DNA of 64,000 bases, from contig JABAKD010000005.1 of NCBI GenBank assembly GCA_012845835.1, positions 345,075-409,074 on the forward strand, written 5' to 3'. Below, one piece after another: positions 22,398 through 34,082 of the stretch. How positions within the stretch are numbered: the first letter of the stretch is position 1; every line of letters begins with the position of its first letter. The position numbers and the translations under genes are program-made. The stretch is from Undaria pinnatifida (taxonomy: Eukaryota > Sar > Phaeophyceae > Laminariales > Alariaceae). The notes below the pieces were generated by a model. That model saw only the letters and a list, made by a program, of their open reading frames with translations. It was not told the DNA's origin and searched no databases.

Positions 22398-24960
22398 TGT
22401 CTACCTGTGAGGAAGCGGGCTACTCCGGACAGGCTGAGGTCTTCCACGCACCTCAACCTGGATGCCCACGAGACAGGGAGAGCTCGCTCGAGATCCCCCG
22501 ACTCGGGACGGGGGAAACCACCGGAGGCGGGTTCCGGTGACGAGACAGAAGACGGAGCACCGTACCTCCACCCGGACCCACCAATCAAGAGGGTTGACTG
22601 TTCGGTTCGCGCTGAGAAGAAGACGGACCAACCCTCACCGGACTCGGGGGCGTCTTGACGCCAGCTCTCGCCAGCCCCGGGAAAGCTCCACCAACTAACC
22701 CCCCGCGCTCGACAGCGCACCACCGCCGCCATCTGGGCTCTCCGCGCTCGACAGAGCGCCACCCCCAGGGCTCCCGGGACCGAGGCGCCCATGTCGCCCC
22801 CTTTGACTGGGCATACGCGGCGGCGCGCCCGCGGCGGCGCGGGCCCAGCTGGCGCTCGACGACGCTAACCAGACGATAGCACGTCGACGTCGGTTTTACG
22901 ACGATATCGAGCAGGCGAAGACCTCTGCGCGGGAGGCGTCCCTGGTAGCAAGGAGGGCGCAACAAGCCCTCGCCTAATCAGTTACGTCGGCTGCGGCGGG
23001 AGCTACGGCGGCCCTTTTGCCTTCGTCGCGCCCGCAGGGTGTCGCATCCCATCGACCACGACCCGGGAACGACGCCTTCTTCAAATGCATCGTCGCGTGC
23101 ATGGCGTCTGCACCGAGGGTAGACTTCTCCTCAGCGTTGGCGACCGCGGCGGTGGTGGAAACGGCCTGGGCCCTCCTTCTGTCAGAGAGGCCGGCGTCGC
23201 GGCAAGCGGACGTCCTCAGTGAAAGCGGCCTGGGCTCGCGAGGGTTGTGCGCCCTATGGTGGACGAGAGAGGGCCGCCCCGACCCTTGCCCTTGTCAAGG
23301 CCCTGCTGATAGCCCACGACGAGGACCCCGACCCTGTCTTTTGGCCGAACCCCGGAGGAAGAGTTGTCAGAACGAAACCGGGGTAAACAGCGACGCAGCG
23401 ACAGTCGCGACTGCGGGGACCGAAACCGTCGAGGTGGCGGCAGAAATAGTGGGGGTGGCGACCACCACCCACCGCCACGGGGGTGACAGCGGGGGTGGGG
23501 GCGGGAGAGGCGCATCGGATGCTGGCGTGGCTGAGGGCGCCGATGAGGGGGCAACTTTGGTCCAACAACCAGAGCAGTGGCCGCAGCTCTGGTGGAGAAT
23601 AGCGCGAGAGGAACGTTCAACGTGGGACTGCTCACCAACCTCCTCCCGCTCGTCTTCGTTCTCGAGCACGGACGACCACAGCGAGGCGGCCGTGATAGTA
23701 GGCAAGAGGTGTCGAGAGCCAATGCAGGAGGAGCACTTGTGCCTGAGGCTTTCACCCTCCTGTTGCGTCTGCTGATGACGCACTTCGACGGGGTAGACAC
23801 GGAGGAGAGCTACACTAAGTTGCATACTTTTGGAATGTGTAACGTCTTGCCTTTGTCTGATTTCAGTGCGGAGGTTCGCGTACTTGTGCCGACCGCTACG
23901 GGGAGGGAGCGTGTTTTGTCTCCGGGGACAGATGTGGTGTTGAAGATGGTTCGGGTGGCGTCGAATGAGCAATTTCCAGCTTTCCTGCCTGCGTTGTACG
24001 CTGGTTCGAAGGCAACGGACCCGCGGCCATACGCCTCGTTGGATGCTATGTAGCAGGCTTTTGGTGGTTCGGGTGGCGTCGAATGAGCAATTTCCAGCTT
24101 TCCTGCCTGCGTTGTACGCTGGTTCGAAGGCAACGGACCCGCGGCCATACGCCTCGTTGGATGCTATGTAGCAGGCTTTTAGTGAGTAATAAGACACCTG
24201 GCGTCAACGGCGAAATATTTTTTTTCTCTCCCTGTTTCTTCGACGGGAGCGCGGTCATCCGCCCCGTCGGGGCCCCGGCCCGCCGATCATGGGCGCGGCC
24301 AGGGCCGAGTGCCGTCCCAGTCGCTTTCGTGGCAGACGGGATCGAGCCATCATTCAACTGTCATGCCCATCGACGATTCATCTAACCCATAGTTTGACCA
24401 CACATCGAACTGCTGGCCACTAGAAGAGCATCACTATGCAGAATTTTTCGCCGTTAAGGCCTCGTTTAAGACAGACGATCCTCCTCTTTGGAGCGGCCTC
24501 CTTTCACCTCGCGCTAATGCCCTCCGAGAAAACCGGGGGCTTTGCCTCAACTGCCACGAAGACAACCATTCCTATAAGCATTGTAGGCTTCCTTTCAATA
24601 CTGCGAGTGGCTGGTTGAACCCTGAACTTGGCCAAGTTGGCGACGATGACGCACAGCAACGTTGACCAACACGCATGGTCTGCTACCGCCGAGACGACAA
24701 ATCCTCCCTCCCGAACAACCACAAAAAAAATCGTCGCCATCTTTCAAATCAATCGTCGCCATCTTCAAGGATCAGGGCCAGGTAAACTGTCACAACGATA
24801 CCACATACACGTCGGATCACCATGGTGGTATCCTGCGCTCGCCCGCCTCTTCTGCCCACGCTCCTGCTCCTGGAATGCGCTTTGGAGCCACCCACAACCC
24901 GGGCGAAAATACATTCGCGCGCAAACCTGGCACATTTTGTAACGTTAATCGACAGCTCGA
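22398..24960 (+). pseudogene. Gypsy element 1 gag (broken)
   Basis: An ATG at 22401 starts MSTCEEAGYSG, matching MSTGDDAGCSG of element 2, but the frame shifts within 30 codons. Later pieces are APRVDFSSALATAAVVETAW (about 23110), EAFTLLLRLLMTHFDGVDTE (capsid, about 23745) and the zinc knuckle CLNCHEDNHSYKHC (C-x2-C-x4-H-x4-C, about 24542-24585). A 118-bp tandem duplication with an in-frame TAG at 24051 ends the capsid piece. Gag would form the virus-like particle and bind the element RNA; this copy cannot make a whole protein. Confidence 0.8.
23946..24181 (+). repeat. 118-bp tandem duplication inside element 1 gag
   Basis: The block beginning GGTTCGGGTGGCGTCGAATG at 23948 repeats at 24066 with the same sequence through GTAGCAGGCTTTT. 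A length of 118 is not a multiple of three, so it shifts the frame. Near-identity of the units points to a recent event. Confidence 0.9.
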
Positions 24961-26017
24961 CGGCGGTACGGCACCGTCGATAACACTGTCGGGGAGGTAC
25001 CTATTTTGGTTTCAGAGGATGCTCGTGTTTTGTTGCTAGCCTGTCCAGCAACGCAGCACAGATTGCCTGTGTCAAGAGCCCACGGGCTCTACGCCGTCTG
25101 CGGACGATTCTCACGGCGTAGTACCGGCGGCGGGAACTAGCGCTTCGACCGTGGTCTCCCTCAGCCAGGTAATTTTTTTTTTTTTTTTTTTTCGACATGG
25201 AGATCGCGCGCTTTCAGCGTCGTTCTCCTCGGTCATGGTTTGAGTTCAGCGACGGGAACCGCGCTTCCAGCGCCGTTCCCCTCAGCCGCGGCATACACTC
25301 AGCAATGGGGGTACGCGCTTCAAACGCCGCCCCCATCAACGATGGCACGGGAGCCTGCGCTTTGCGCGCTCCCGCGTCGCGTAACAATATAGCTGCGGCA
25401 ACGGCGCGTCGCCTTTTTACGCGTATGTGTTCATCCCCTCCTCTCCCTGACCAGGCGGTGGCAGTCGGTTTGAGGTGTGGGACGGTCGACCCTCGAAACA
25501 CTGTTTTGTGACCACGAAGTGGCGGTCGATTTGAGGTGTGGAAAGGCCAACACTAAAACACCGAGATCTTTTGCGAGGCTCGATCCGGTGTTTGCTCGCG
25601 ATAACAGCGGGCGCTCTGCCCTTTTTTCCATCAAGGAGGAGTCGACAATATTAGCTACCTCGTCTCCCTTCCCCAAGAGACATAACGGAAAAGATCCTCC
25701 TCGGGTAAAAATATTATTGCCTTGCCCGAGCCCCGCTCCAGAAAACGCCCACAGGGTCTGCGGACCCTGCTTCGTCTTTTAACACGCTAACCCACGTGTT
25801 TCAGGCTACGTCTGCCCCAGTGGCACAGGAAGAAGATCCGACACTACTCGACGGGCCAGTGGTGATGCCACGGCCTCCAGACTGATCAGCTGGACGCTAT
25901 TCCCGTAAATTTACGGAAGAATCGCGCCTCTCTTCGAGCAGAAACAGCTTAGAGCTCCTGCCCCTTCGGGCGCAGTTAGAGCTGTTTTCTTGCAATTATA
26001 CTGTATTGAGCGAAGAG

Positions 26018-26590
26018 GCCACGACGCGAGAAACCGTGGGTTCGGCCTCGCGTCGTGCTCCCGAGGCCTGGTGTTCCTGTGGGGGACACTACAGGCCCAA
26101 AGAGCCGAGGACTGGTGTTCCCAGACGGGGACATTGCAAACCCAAATGCCAAACGAGGCTACCGATGTGTTGGCACCGTCGGTGTTGGACTCTTTTTTGG
26201 GTGCCGCGAGGGCGGCTTGTTTCGAGTTTCCGCCAGCGAGCGAGGAGGACCCGAGGCGAGAAACCCCGGGTTCGGACTCGCAACTTGCTCCCGAGGCCTG
26301 GTGCTCTCGCAAGGGGATATTGCAGGCCAAAATAACCGAGGAGTGGTGTTCCCAGCAGGGGACATTGCAGACCCACCGAAATGTCCAACGAGGCTACCGA
26401 CGGGTTGGCATCGTCGGTTTTTGCCATTTTTCTGGCGCAGTTCGAGCGGATTCTCGCGCTTTTCCGCCAACGATCGAAGAAAGACCCGAGGCGAGATACC
26501 ACGGGTTCGGATTCGCGTCGTGCTCCCGAGGCCTGGTGGTTCCGTATGGGGACATTGCAGACCCAAATTCCAACACGGCTTTTGACCCTT
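26018..26590 (+). repeat. ~236-bp minisatellite in the gag-pol spacer (element 1)
   Basis: About two and a half units, each with GCTCCCGAGGCCTGGTG, GGGGACATTGCA and AACGAGGCTACCGA words. Element 2 has only one degenerate unit (about 55850-55945, opposite strand). The long frames across this stretch are repeat artefacts. Confidence 0.8.
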
Positions 26591-26964
26591 CTCTTTAATA
26601 CTCCACAGACAAAGTGGTTTTATTCTGGCAGCCCCAATCCTATTTTCCACCGTGGTTCCCTTCGTCGTTTGCCGTGGACGACGTGCCATATTCTTGCGCG
26701 GAGCAGCACATGATGGCTGAAAAGACCAAGCTTTTCCAAGACCATCGAGCAGTGGGACTCATCATGTCGTCGCCTAGTCCAAGCATACGCAAACGCATCG
26801 GTTGAGGCGTGCACAACATTGACTCCGGTGTTGGGGGCAGGGAGAAGCAAAACGCCGTGTTATCTGGCACCTACGCCAAATTCACGCAGATTCGAGCCAT
26901 AAAAAAGTCACCTTTGGAGCTCTGACAACAGGCTTCTGGCTGAATTCAGTCCTCTGGACCCAGT

Positions 26965-27387
26965 GTGGGGCATTGGTCTCCGGACGGATGGTCCCAGGGC
27001 CAACAACCCATGCCAGGGGAGAGGAAAAACTTGCTCGGAGAAGCACTTTCTGCCGTTCGCGAAGCTATTCGCGACAATGAGACCGGGTCGGCGCACCCGG
27101 CCTCCCCTAGTCGGTTCCGCACCTGCACTGCGAATGCAAGAACCAAGAAATCTCGTCTGCGCCGCAATCGGGCGGTTAACAGCGGCCAGCGCTCGCAAAA
27201 CTTCCCTCTCGACGTTTCCGACCGATTTTTCGGGCGCGTTGGTCAATTAAAAGCCGTGGAGGTTTAGAGATAAGTTCTGGCGTCGGCCCTGACCTTACGC
27301 TGTCAGAACACGGCCCCTGTTTCGTCAAGGGTACTGTGACGCTGGACGGCGTTTCGCTCACTATGAAAATCGCATAATCAATCGAGC
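26965..27387 (+). pseudogene. Gypsy element 1 pol N-terminus with truncated protease
   Basis: The frame with ALSAVREAIRDNETGSAHPA resembles the segment before protease in element 2. It is followed by TVTLDGVSLTMKIA and a TAA at 27375. In element 2 the matching TVTLDAVSFTTDIA leads into the protease active-site loop; here the sequence breaks off, and protease, RT and half of RNase H are absent. Confidence 0.6.
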
Positions 27388-27479
27388 AACGCTAGACTGG
27401 GACAGGCATTGAAGTCCTCTAGATTTGGGGACCGGCAGCATTGGTTGGGCTCCAAAACGCCTCCGAGGGTACTGTGGGG

Positions 27480-28090
27480 AACAAAGTTTCGCATATCCTC
27501 CGGCCACAAGACACAGGAGAGCACTGGCAAAGGGAGGACCCTCAAAGCACGAGTCCAGCGGTAGCTTGAGTTAGTCACCGCGTTCGATTGCACATTCGAG
27601 TACGGCAAAGGCAACGCTTGCTTTCTGTCTCGCTTGCCGGGGCCTGCCACAAAACACAACCGCAATGGTTCGACGAGTCTCACCCCTGTTGAGGATGGTG
27701 GCATTTACCTCGTAAGGGCTTGCGGGCTGTACACTCCTTCCTCTCCGATTCCGGCTGTCGGCTTGGGTAGGCTAATGCCCCGCACCGAAAGTAATGCCTT
27801 GGGTGGGCTTCCTCTCACTCTTGCCGACTTTTGCGTTTTTCGCACAAACGAGCCACGTATGAGGCTTGACGACCTTCCTACTCCTTCCAGGAGATTCGTC
27901 GCTCGTGTTTCTGCATCCACCGCCACCGTCGATAGCACGCCCGGCCGAGGCGGGAGCTCGCGTACAGCCGACTACGATTTCGCTTCGGTTTTTGCTGTAC
28001 CCACCGTGACCAACGAGGACTCCGCCAAAGCCCCGGCTACCACGACATCATGGCCCAACCGACTCCTTCCCGGATCTCGGTATGAGGGAC
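27480..28090 (+). pseudogene. Gypsy element 1 RNase H tail and linker
   Basis: The frame reads GHKTQESTGK, ARVQR, a TAG where element 2 has tryptophan, then LELVTAFDCTFEYGKGNA and CFLSRLPGPATKHNRNGSTS. FLSRLP is the hallmark end of Ty3-type RNase H. The linker to integrase follows (SNALGGLPLTLADF, RMRLDDLPTPSRRF). Confidence 0.65.
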
Positions 28091-28599
28091 TAACCAAGTC
28101 GAGCCCACGGACCTGATCGCGCCCGTGACGACCTCGCCTGGATCTCCGGCGCCCCAGACGATGACGCCTTTTGCGGACCACATCTCCACTCGGACGCGCC
28201 GGCGTTCAGCAACAGCAGCTGGTAAAGCACCGCCTGCTGTCGACTATGGCTTCGGGCCCGGCGGGGTTCCCCAGCCATCGTCCAGACGAGTTACAGCTCG
28301 GCCGCGAGCCCGACGGCTGCGGCCCCTACTCTTGCCGACCCGCCGGCTCGCGCGGTACCACTTCCGTCCGACCACGACCACGCAGAGCCTTTGGGAACTC
28401 CGCTCCTACGGATTACGCCTCCTCCTGGTGATACGCCGGCTACACTTACAAGATCGGATGCCCTCGGCGACGCTGCTGAATTGCGGTTTGTGGATATTCG
28501 CATGCCGATTGGAAGCGCGAAAAATACTCAGAACCGACGTGCCACGGCACGATACGTTACATCTCTATCGGCCGGTCGTCGGCCCTGCCACCCGACGTC

Positions 28600-29475
28600 T
28601 TGGCATGCTACCCCCCGCCCAAGCACCCCTCTCTCTCAGACACCCAGGAGCTGGTGGGTAAGGGTCGACTACATACAACCGACCACGACATCGTCCTACT
28701 CGTCCGTAACCCGACACTCCAGCCAACAAGCTCTGACATACCGAACTCTGTGGGGCGAGCTGCTTGCTTGCTAAACGACGAGCCAGTTCGCATCTACGTT
28801 CCCCTGCTCATGAGCCATTGGATCATGCAAGCTTGTCACTCGTCGGCCTCTTGTCACCTTGGCACCACGCGCACGTTGCGCCTGCTGGAGCATTTTTTTT
28901 GGTGGATTGGCATGAGCGTATGAAACCGGTGGTCGCTTCGCCACTGCTTCAAGTGCCAAGCGCGGAAAACCCCACGGCTAACTGTCCACTGGCCCATCAT
29001 CACAATGCCTCTGCCGGAAGGTCCAGGTATCGCCGTCAGTGTTGACTGCTTCGGCCCCTTTCCGGTCACACCACGAGGCAACACGTACATGCTGCTGTTC
29101 ACCGATCACTTCAGTCGTCGGGCCGACATGCTCCCCGTCACTGCCGCTGAGTTCACCCCGGGGGGTACAGCCAATATCCTGGTGAACCAATACATCCCCT
29201 TGTGGGGGTGCCCGCGCACCATACTCTCGGACAACAGACTCAAGTTCTGCTCCAACCTTTCACAAGCTGTATATCAGCTGTTGGGTGTGCACAAGCTTGC
29301 TACAAGCTCCTATCATCCCAACTGTAACGGGGGCGTTGAGCGGGTAGATTACACTATAGCACAAATGCTGGCTATGGTCGTCAACGAGCAAACACGACGA
29401 TTGGGACTTGCATCTGCCCCACGTAGAATTCGCTTACAACAACTCCGTCAGCGCGGCGACGGGTCTGACGTCTGA
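28600..29475 (+). pseudogene. Gypsy element 1 integrase, zinc and core domains
   Basis: The N-terminal H2C2 zinc domain is seen as ACHSSASCHLGTTRTLRLLE; a TGA at 28921 replaces the cysteine codon of the CNRW word found in element 2, before the CFKC pair. The core has the first catalytic Asp in VSVDCFGPF, the second in LSDNRLKF, and the Glu in GGVERVDY, so the D-D-E triad is kept. The frame shifts at about 29390-29400 into the C-terminal frame. Integrase joins the cDNA to host DNA. Confidence 0.75.
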
Positions 29476-30664
29476 CGGGGTCCACATGGGCAGACTCCCA
29501 CGGCCCACCATGACGGTTTTCGACCGCACTTGTGTTGTGGGACACCAGAGACTGGCCCGGGACCACCTGGCGTATTGCGACTTGGCCACCGACCGGCAAA
29601 AGCGCGCGAACGACATTGTCCGCGCACACCACGCCCTCACCGTTTCCCGTGTTAACCGCAGAAACTCCGCCCTCGCCGACGCGCTGCGTCCAGCACCTAA
29701 CTCCACTGTAGGTGGTTGGGCATGGGTATACAATTCTGCCTCTGCCATCCGCCAGGGTGTGAAGGCGAACACCGACGCCAAGGTACTCGAGTCCAAACTC
29801 GCGCTTAACTGGACGGGCCCGTACAAGATCCTGGCCGTCGGTCAAAGCTCCGCCGCCGAGACCCCGCACGGCTCGCCGCTCGGGAACAACCTCCTCTATT
29901 CGGATCTCCCTTCCGACCTGCCCGGGTCGGGCGCTCGTTGGCGTGTGGCCATCGAGCGCTGCAAACCCTGTGCCAACCCCCACGACAGCGGGGACATGCC
30001 CAAATACCTACCGGCGGGACTGACACAGTACGTGCTCAACAAATTTTCCAAGAAGTCCCCGCCGTACCACGTCAGTCAAGACGACGTTTCGACTCCCCAC
30101 CAACGACTGGAGGTGGAGCTGATCACTGGTCATCAGTCGGTACGGGGGCGAGGTGGCGTCATCGCGGTGCTATACAAGACGCATTGGACGCGACTCTCCG
30201 ATCCTTCCTGGGAGCGGGAAATGGACCTCCACCTCTCCCGCTCCCACATCTTGCGTTGTTGGACCGGAACCCCGGGCCATCACCGCCAAACCAACCGCCT
30301 CTACCGCCGAATGCGGATAGGGGCGGCACAGCGTGAGCTTTCCCGCAACATCGGAGAACGTTCCCTAGCGCCGGGCTACGCCTGTGTTCCCTGCAATGAT
30401 TGGCTCCGTCGCTACCACGACACAGTACTCCCTAAGGGATCCCACTTTTGGTACAAGGGAGACAATGGGTTATGGTGGCTTGGAAAAATCAGCGCGAGCA
30501 CTACCGAGGATAAGGTATACCTGGTCCGCTTTCTGGACGACCCGGGACCGATTAAACTTCATCTTCCCCCGGCGCGCTACACGACTTCGGCCGGAGCCGT
30601 ACGAGGCTCTTGGTGCTTGCAAGTTCACATCGCCAGTGCGTTTTCTCGTTGGAATCCAAGGTAA
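29408..30664 (+). pseudogene. Gypsy element 1 integrase C-terminus with chromo- and Tudor-like segments
   Basis: A 418-codon frame starts in the late integrase core (HLPHVEFAYNNSVSAATG) and runs through the GPY-type segment (LNWTGPYKILAVG). A chromodomain-like segment follows (VIAVLYKTHWTRLSDPSWER), then a Tudor/SH3-like segment (FWYKGDNGLWWLGKI, YLVRFLDDPGPIKL), and it ends at a TAA. Chromodomains at this place in chromoviruses steer integration to marked chromatin; the second segment is not standard. Domain names rest on residue pattern only. The frame is open but lacks the preceding domains because of upstream breaks. Confidence 0.7.
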
Positions 30665-31203
30665 CCTAGACGAATCTCGAGGCGAGTCCGTGGCCAGTTG
30701 ACGTTCACGCCGACACCGCTTCTGGATAGATCTTCAATTTTGGGGTTATGAGTTTTGAGTCATTGTCTTTGGGTTATTCGTAGTGTCCTGAGAGTCTTCG
30801 TCGGTTTTTGGGGCAAATCTTCCATTAATTTTTCTTTCTGTCCTGCCGAACCCCCTGCTCAGTGCCGGGTCAGGGTTCGGGTAAAACGCCGCTATCAAAT
30901 TCGCAGGGCTATCGCTTATCCGTCATTATTCAATTTCACCCTACCGACGCCCTCCTCAGCCCAGAGCCGGGGGGCGACCAGGGTACCCTGTTCGCGCATA
31001 ACGTGGTACAGGGCTATGTACGGGTCTGTGTGCCATCTTTTATGTTTTGTGTGTTGCATTTGTTCTACTTTGTTTTTTTCGTTTAAACACTTCCTCCCCT
31101 AGCGGGGCTGTAGGTGTTGCCACCTTCCATCCCGGGTATTTGTCGTTTCCTCGTCTAACCCCCCGCCTTGCCGACGGCCTGCGGGAGGTTTTTCGCATGA
31201 CTT

Positions 31204-31470
31204 CTACCTTGTGTTAGCGCCTGTGTTCCCCTCCATATCGACGAGGGCTCGCCTCGCCATAGTATATTTTCTGTGGTTGGTTTGCCGTAGAGCCTTTTCT
31301 GCCCCCCCCCCGCCACACCGGTGGCATGCGGCATGTTTTTGATGGGTGACGTTTGCCTTGTTGTAGGGTCTGCGTTTCTTTCTACCGCTTTTCTTCACGT
31401 GTTCCTGGCTCCATAGCCAGACGGTTAGAAGTGTGGGAGTGGGTTTTGAGGAGCTGCACCTTCGACTCAT
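31204..31470 (-). CDS. Antisense frame near the 3' LTR of gypsy element 1
   Basis: An 88-codon frame on the strand opposite to pol starts with ATG (MSRRCSSSKPTPTLLTVWLW) and contains HAACHRCGGGG. The matching region of element 2 (48819-49100, + strand) begins MSRKCGSSKSTPTPLTVWLW but then meets a stop. No known family. It could be an accessory antisense gene or chance. Confidence 0.25.
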   Translation of the reverse strand: MSRRCSSSKPTPTLLTVWLWSQEHVKKSGRKKRRPYNKANVTHQKHAACHRCGGGGAEKALRQTNHRKYTMARRALVDMEGNTGANTR

Positions 31471-31544
31471 GGTCTAGTTCGTAGAACCGAAGTTTCCCAT
31501 AATCTCCCATGTTTCTGCATATGCGACTCATCAGGGTAGGCTAG

Positions 31545-31813
31545 TGTTAAGATACGACCTCGAAAGGCCTGAAAGCATCCGAATTTGAGATTATTTGGAT
31601 GGGTGTCGTATGATAAGGTTGGCGTTTTATAGTTGGGAAAGTTAGGAAGTAGATCCGAGGCACGTGCCTCCGATCTCAGAGGCTATACCGGACTTTGGTG
31701 GGAACGAATAAAGCTACGTCTCTACGAAGGAAAATAAAGTGAGTACTCTCCGAGGACCTGCTCAATTGACAGACCTGCAGGGGGCACTCTGTGTCCTCAC
31801 CTTTCACTTCACA
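31545..31813 (+). repeat. Gypsy element 1, 3' LTR
   Basis: Begins TGTTAAGATACGACCTCG and ends CTTCACA. Same length as the 5' LTR, with the CACGTG palindrome and AATAAAGC kept. A purine-rich CAGGGTAGGCTAG directly before it is the likely polypurine tract. Confidence 0.85.
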
Positions 31814-31817
31814 ACCG

Positions 31818-32109
31818 GGACAAGATCAGGGTGGAATCTTGAGTTTAACGAGAAAAACACATCCTGATTATGCCAACACATATTGCATCATAATACGTGA
31901 GTAATACTCGTACTATTTATTTTTTTATTATATGATACTATATTTCTTCACTAGCGGTTTCTTGATTTCGTGTACCGTACTATGCTAGATCGCTGTTAAG
32001 GTTGACAACCAGCTATTCTGGAAGTAGCCCTTATTGTATAAGACAAACCTAACTGCCACGTATGTTGTCATCATCTCTCGTGCGTACCCGATGTAATACA
32101 TTTATCCTC
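31818..32109. other. Flank of gypsy element 1
   Basis: AT-rich single-copy-looking sequence; nothing recognised. Confidence 0.4.
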
Positions 32110-32600
32110 TCAAAATAATGTATAGTTTCCAGGCACATATTGAGCTGCCCCCCCCGCCCCACCCCCCCCCCGCCCCAACCCCCCCCCCCCCCCCCCCCCC
32201 GCCCCCAATAAAATACTGGTGCCAAAACCGTCAGATTTATCCCCTGGAAAGGATTTATAGCTTACATGCACAAATTGCCCCCTCCCCCCCCCCCCCCCCC
32301 CCTCCCCCAAACCCGCTCGCTTTTGATCAAAACCAGGCCCCCTTTTCCTTCACAGCTGTCAAATTTTGTCCCCCTCAGAAACGGGTTTTATAGTTTCCGC
32401 GCACAGACTGACTAAAATCATCCTGTTGACCCTGATAGCTACACTGTAGTGGTAAGGGGAGTCGCCGACCTATATCCTTAATGAGGACACACAACTCGTA
32501 ATGCGCGCGATCGGAGTATCACACACAGCTTGCAAAGATGAGTTTCGACGAAATCTTCGATCTCACAGCTGGAGTGTATTTTCATTTATTATAATACTAC
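32110..32600 (+). repeat. Poly-C repeat module, copy A
   Basis: Poly-C tracts (about 32146-32204 and 32280-32306) alternate with words such as AACCGTCAGATTTATCCCCT and TTTATAGCTTACATGCACAAA. A conserved right block from about 32350 holds AGCTGTCAAATTTTG, TATAGTTTCCGCGCACAGAC, GGGGAGTCGCCGACCTATAT and GCGCGATCGGAGTATCACAC, and ends AGCTGGAGTGTATTTTC. Copies B and C share the right block in the same orientation. Non-coding. Confidence 0.75.
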
Positions 32601-34080
32601 TGGTATTAACAATACCCGTCATCATCTCCAGGCCGTACCATAAATATAATACTACTGGTATTAACCATACCCCTACAGCCTTCGGCCGTCACCAGTTTAT
32701 CTGTAAAACCGGATGACGTACGATATCGTACCAGGATTTTTTTTTGTTAGCAAAATACACGGCACACAACCGAAATCGAATAATTGTGATTCGGAGATGG
32801 CGAATTCGTTCTCAATTCCTTCCCTCTTTGGTGCGTGAGGGAAAATGGTAGATTGAAAATGAACCAAAGTACCAAACTGCTGTACATACTATACGACAGA
32901 CAGAAAATACAGCTGTCGCAAGCAAGCGCTAGCTACTGCTGACATCATCTAATATCAACCCGCTGAGAATCCTGCATCCTGCGCCTACCTGTTGATCAGC
33001 AGACCTATCATACCACAAGCAGTCACGTTTGCCGGTGGGTAGGGCTGGAGGGGCTAGGGATCAGGCACAAGCATTTACCCTGCCTGTCCCTCTCCCCAAG
33101 CTACTCTGTCCTCTGCTACGATTTAACGCGAAAAGCAACGTCTTGACTGCAAAGATGAGAAAGAAAATGATCGTCTCAGCCTCAAATATAACCATGTCAT
33201 CGCTGCGTAAGTCAACTACTGCTGCTGCTGTATAGTTACCAGTATCATATGTCGCGACAGCAGTTCACATGATGCATTTTCACACGGCAAACTTCCACTA
33301 CCTGCTGTATTACTCTAGAATCAAGACAGCCCAGACAGAAACAATTGTTGATAAGATAACCTGTGGTTGTTGCCTTAGCCTGGGGCAAACGGTGGGAAGG
33401 ATTCTCCACCCGGGTGTCCACGCCTTCCACACCCAGCGTCACCCACACCAACCAGCCAACTTGTGCCGACCCCAACCCGGGCCCACACATAAACGGGCTC
33501 AGCAGCCGGCGCTCCCACGGAGCACGATAGATACTGCTCGTAATTTAGTTTCACAACCAAATTCTCGAGCAATCTCTTCTCCCCCGTCTCAAACTGCTCC
33601 TGCCGACCCTACGGCTGCTGCTGTGCAGTGCGCTCGCTCCCAGTCCCAAGCATTGGGAATACGAGCTGTGACGTCCAAACACGGTGTGGTGCCGCCGGAG
33701 GCTGCAGCTGCTGCTGCAGCTTCAATTGCAGCTGCAAGAGCTCCTCCTGCTCTCCCCCTTCGTCTCTAATTCCACCATAAAATTTTTCTCCGTCTTGAAC
33801 CTGCTGCTGCTGCTGCTGCGGCGGCGGCGGCGTCTGCTGCTGAGCAGTGCTCTCACTCCCAGTCTCAAGTACTGGGATTACGATCTGTGTTTCACATCTG
33901 GCCACGCCCGCTCCCCTCTCTAGTACCTGAGACGGCTGAGAAATATATCGCATTTGCTCCAGTCGTAGAGAGAAGCTTGAGGGCTCGAGGAGAAGTTGCG
34001 AGTACTCGCGAGTTATGAGTTCGCTTTCCTCAATGCGACCTTCGATTCTATAGAACTCGTGCCGTCCTGCCGAAATCTGG
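32601..34080. other. Interval without recognised gene, with small duplications
   Basis: ATAATACTACTGGTATTAAC occurs at 32591 and 32646. A CTG/CAG-rich block at 33606-33850 contains two related words, CAGTGCGCTCGCTCCCAGTC and CAGTGCTCTCACTCCCAGTC, 215 bases apart, each followed by CAAG(C/T)A(T/C)TGGGA. The frames here have glutamine or leucine runs and no recognisable family. Confidence 0.4.
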
Positions 34081-34082
34081 TA

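Larger units (their letters stand above)
18611..31813 (+). mobile_element. Ty3/gypsy LTR retrotransposon, element 1 (13,203 bp)
   Basis: Two 269-bp direct repeats (18611-18879 and 31545-31813), each starting TG and ending ACA, bound the element. The flanks carry a 4-bp duplication ACCG (18607-18610 and 31814-31817). Order inside: primer site, long repeat-rich leader, gag, spacer, pol remnant, integrase with C-terminal extensions, 3' region, LTR. Integrase follows RNase H, which defines Ty3/gypsy. Compared with element 2, about 2 kb from protease to mid RNase H is deleted, and gag and integrase carry stops and frameshifts, so it cannot move by itself. The LTRs differ at many positions, so the insertion is not recent. 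Confidence 0.9.

Noticed and set aside
22160-22965. Minus-strand frames of 210 and 126 codons
   Set aside because: They lie antisense to the decayed gag of element 1 and show no domain.
25990-26689. Overlapping frames of 100-200 codons on both strands in element 1
   Set aside because: Produced by the spacer minisatellite; no family resemblance and no counterpart frame in element 2.
30755-31102. 115-codon frame shared by both gypsy elements after integrase
   Set aside because: It lies in the 3' non-coding region with no domain; conservation reflects the general DNA similarity of the two elements.
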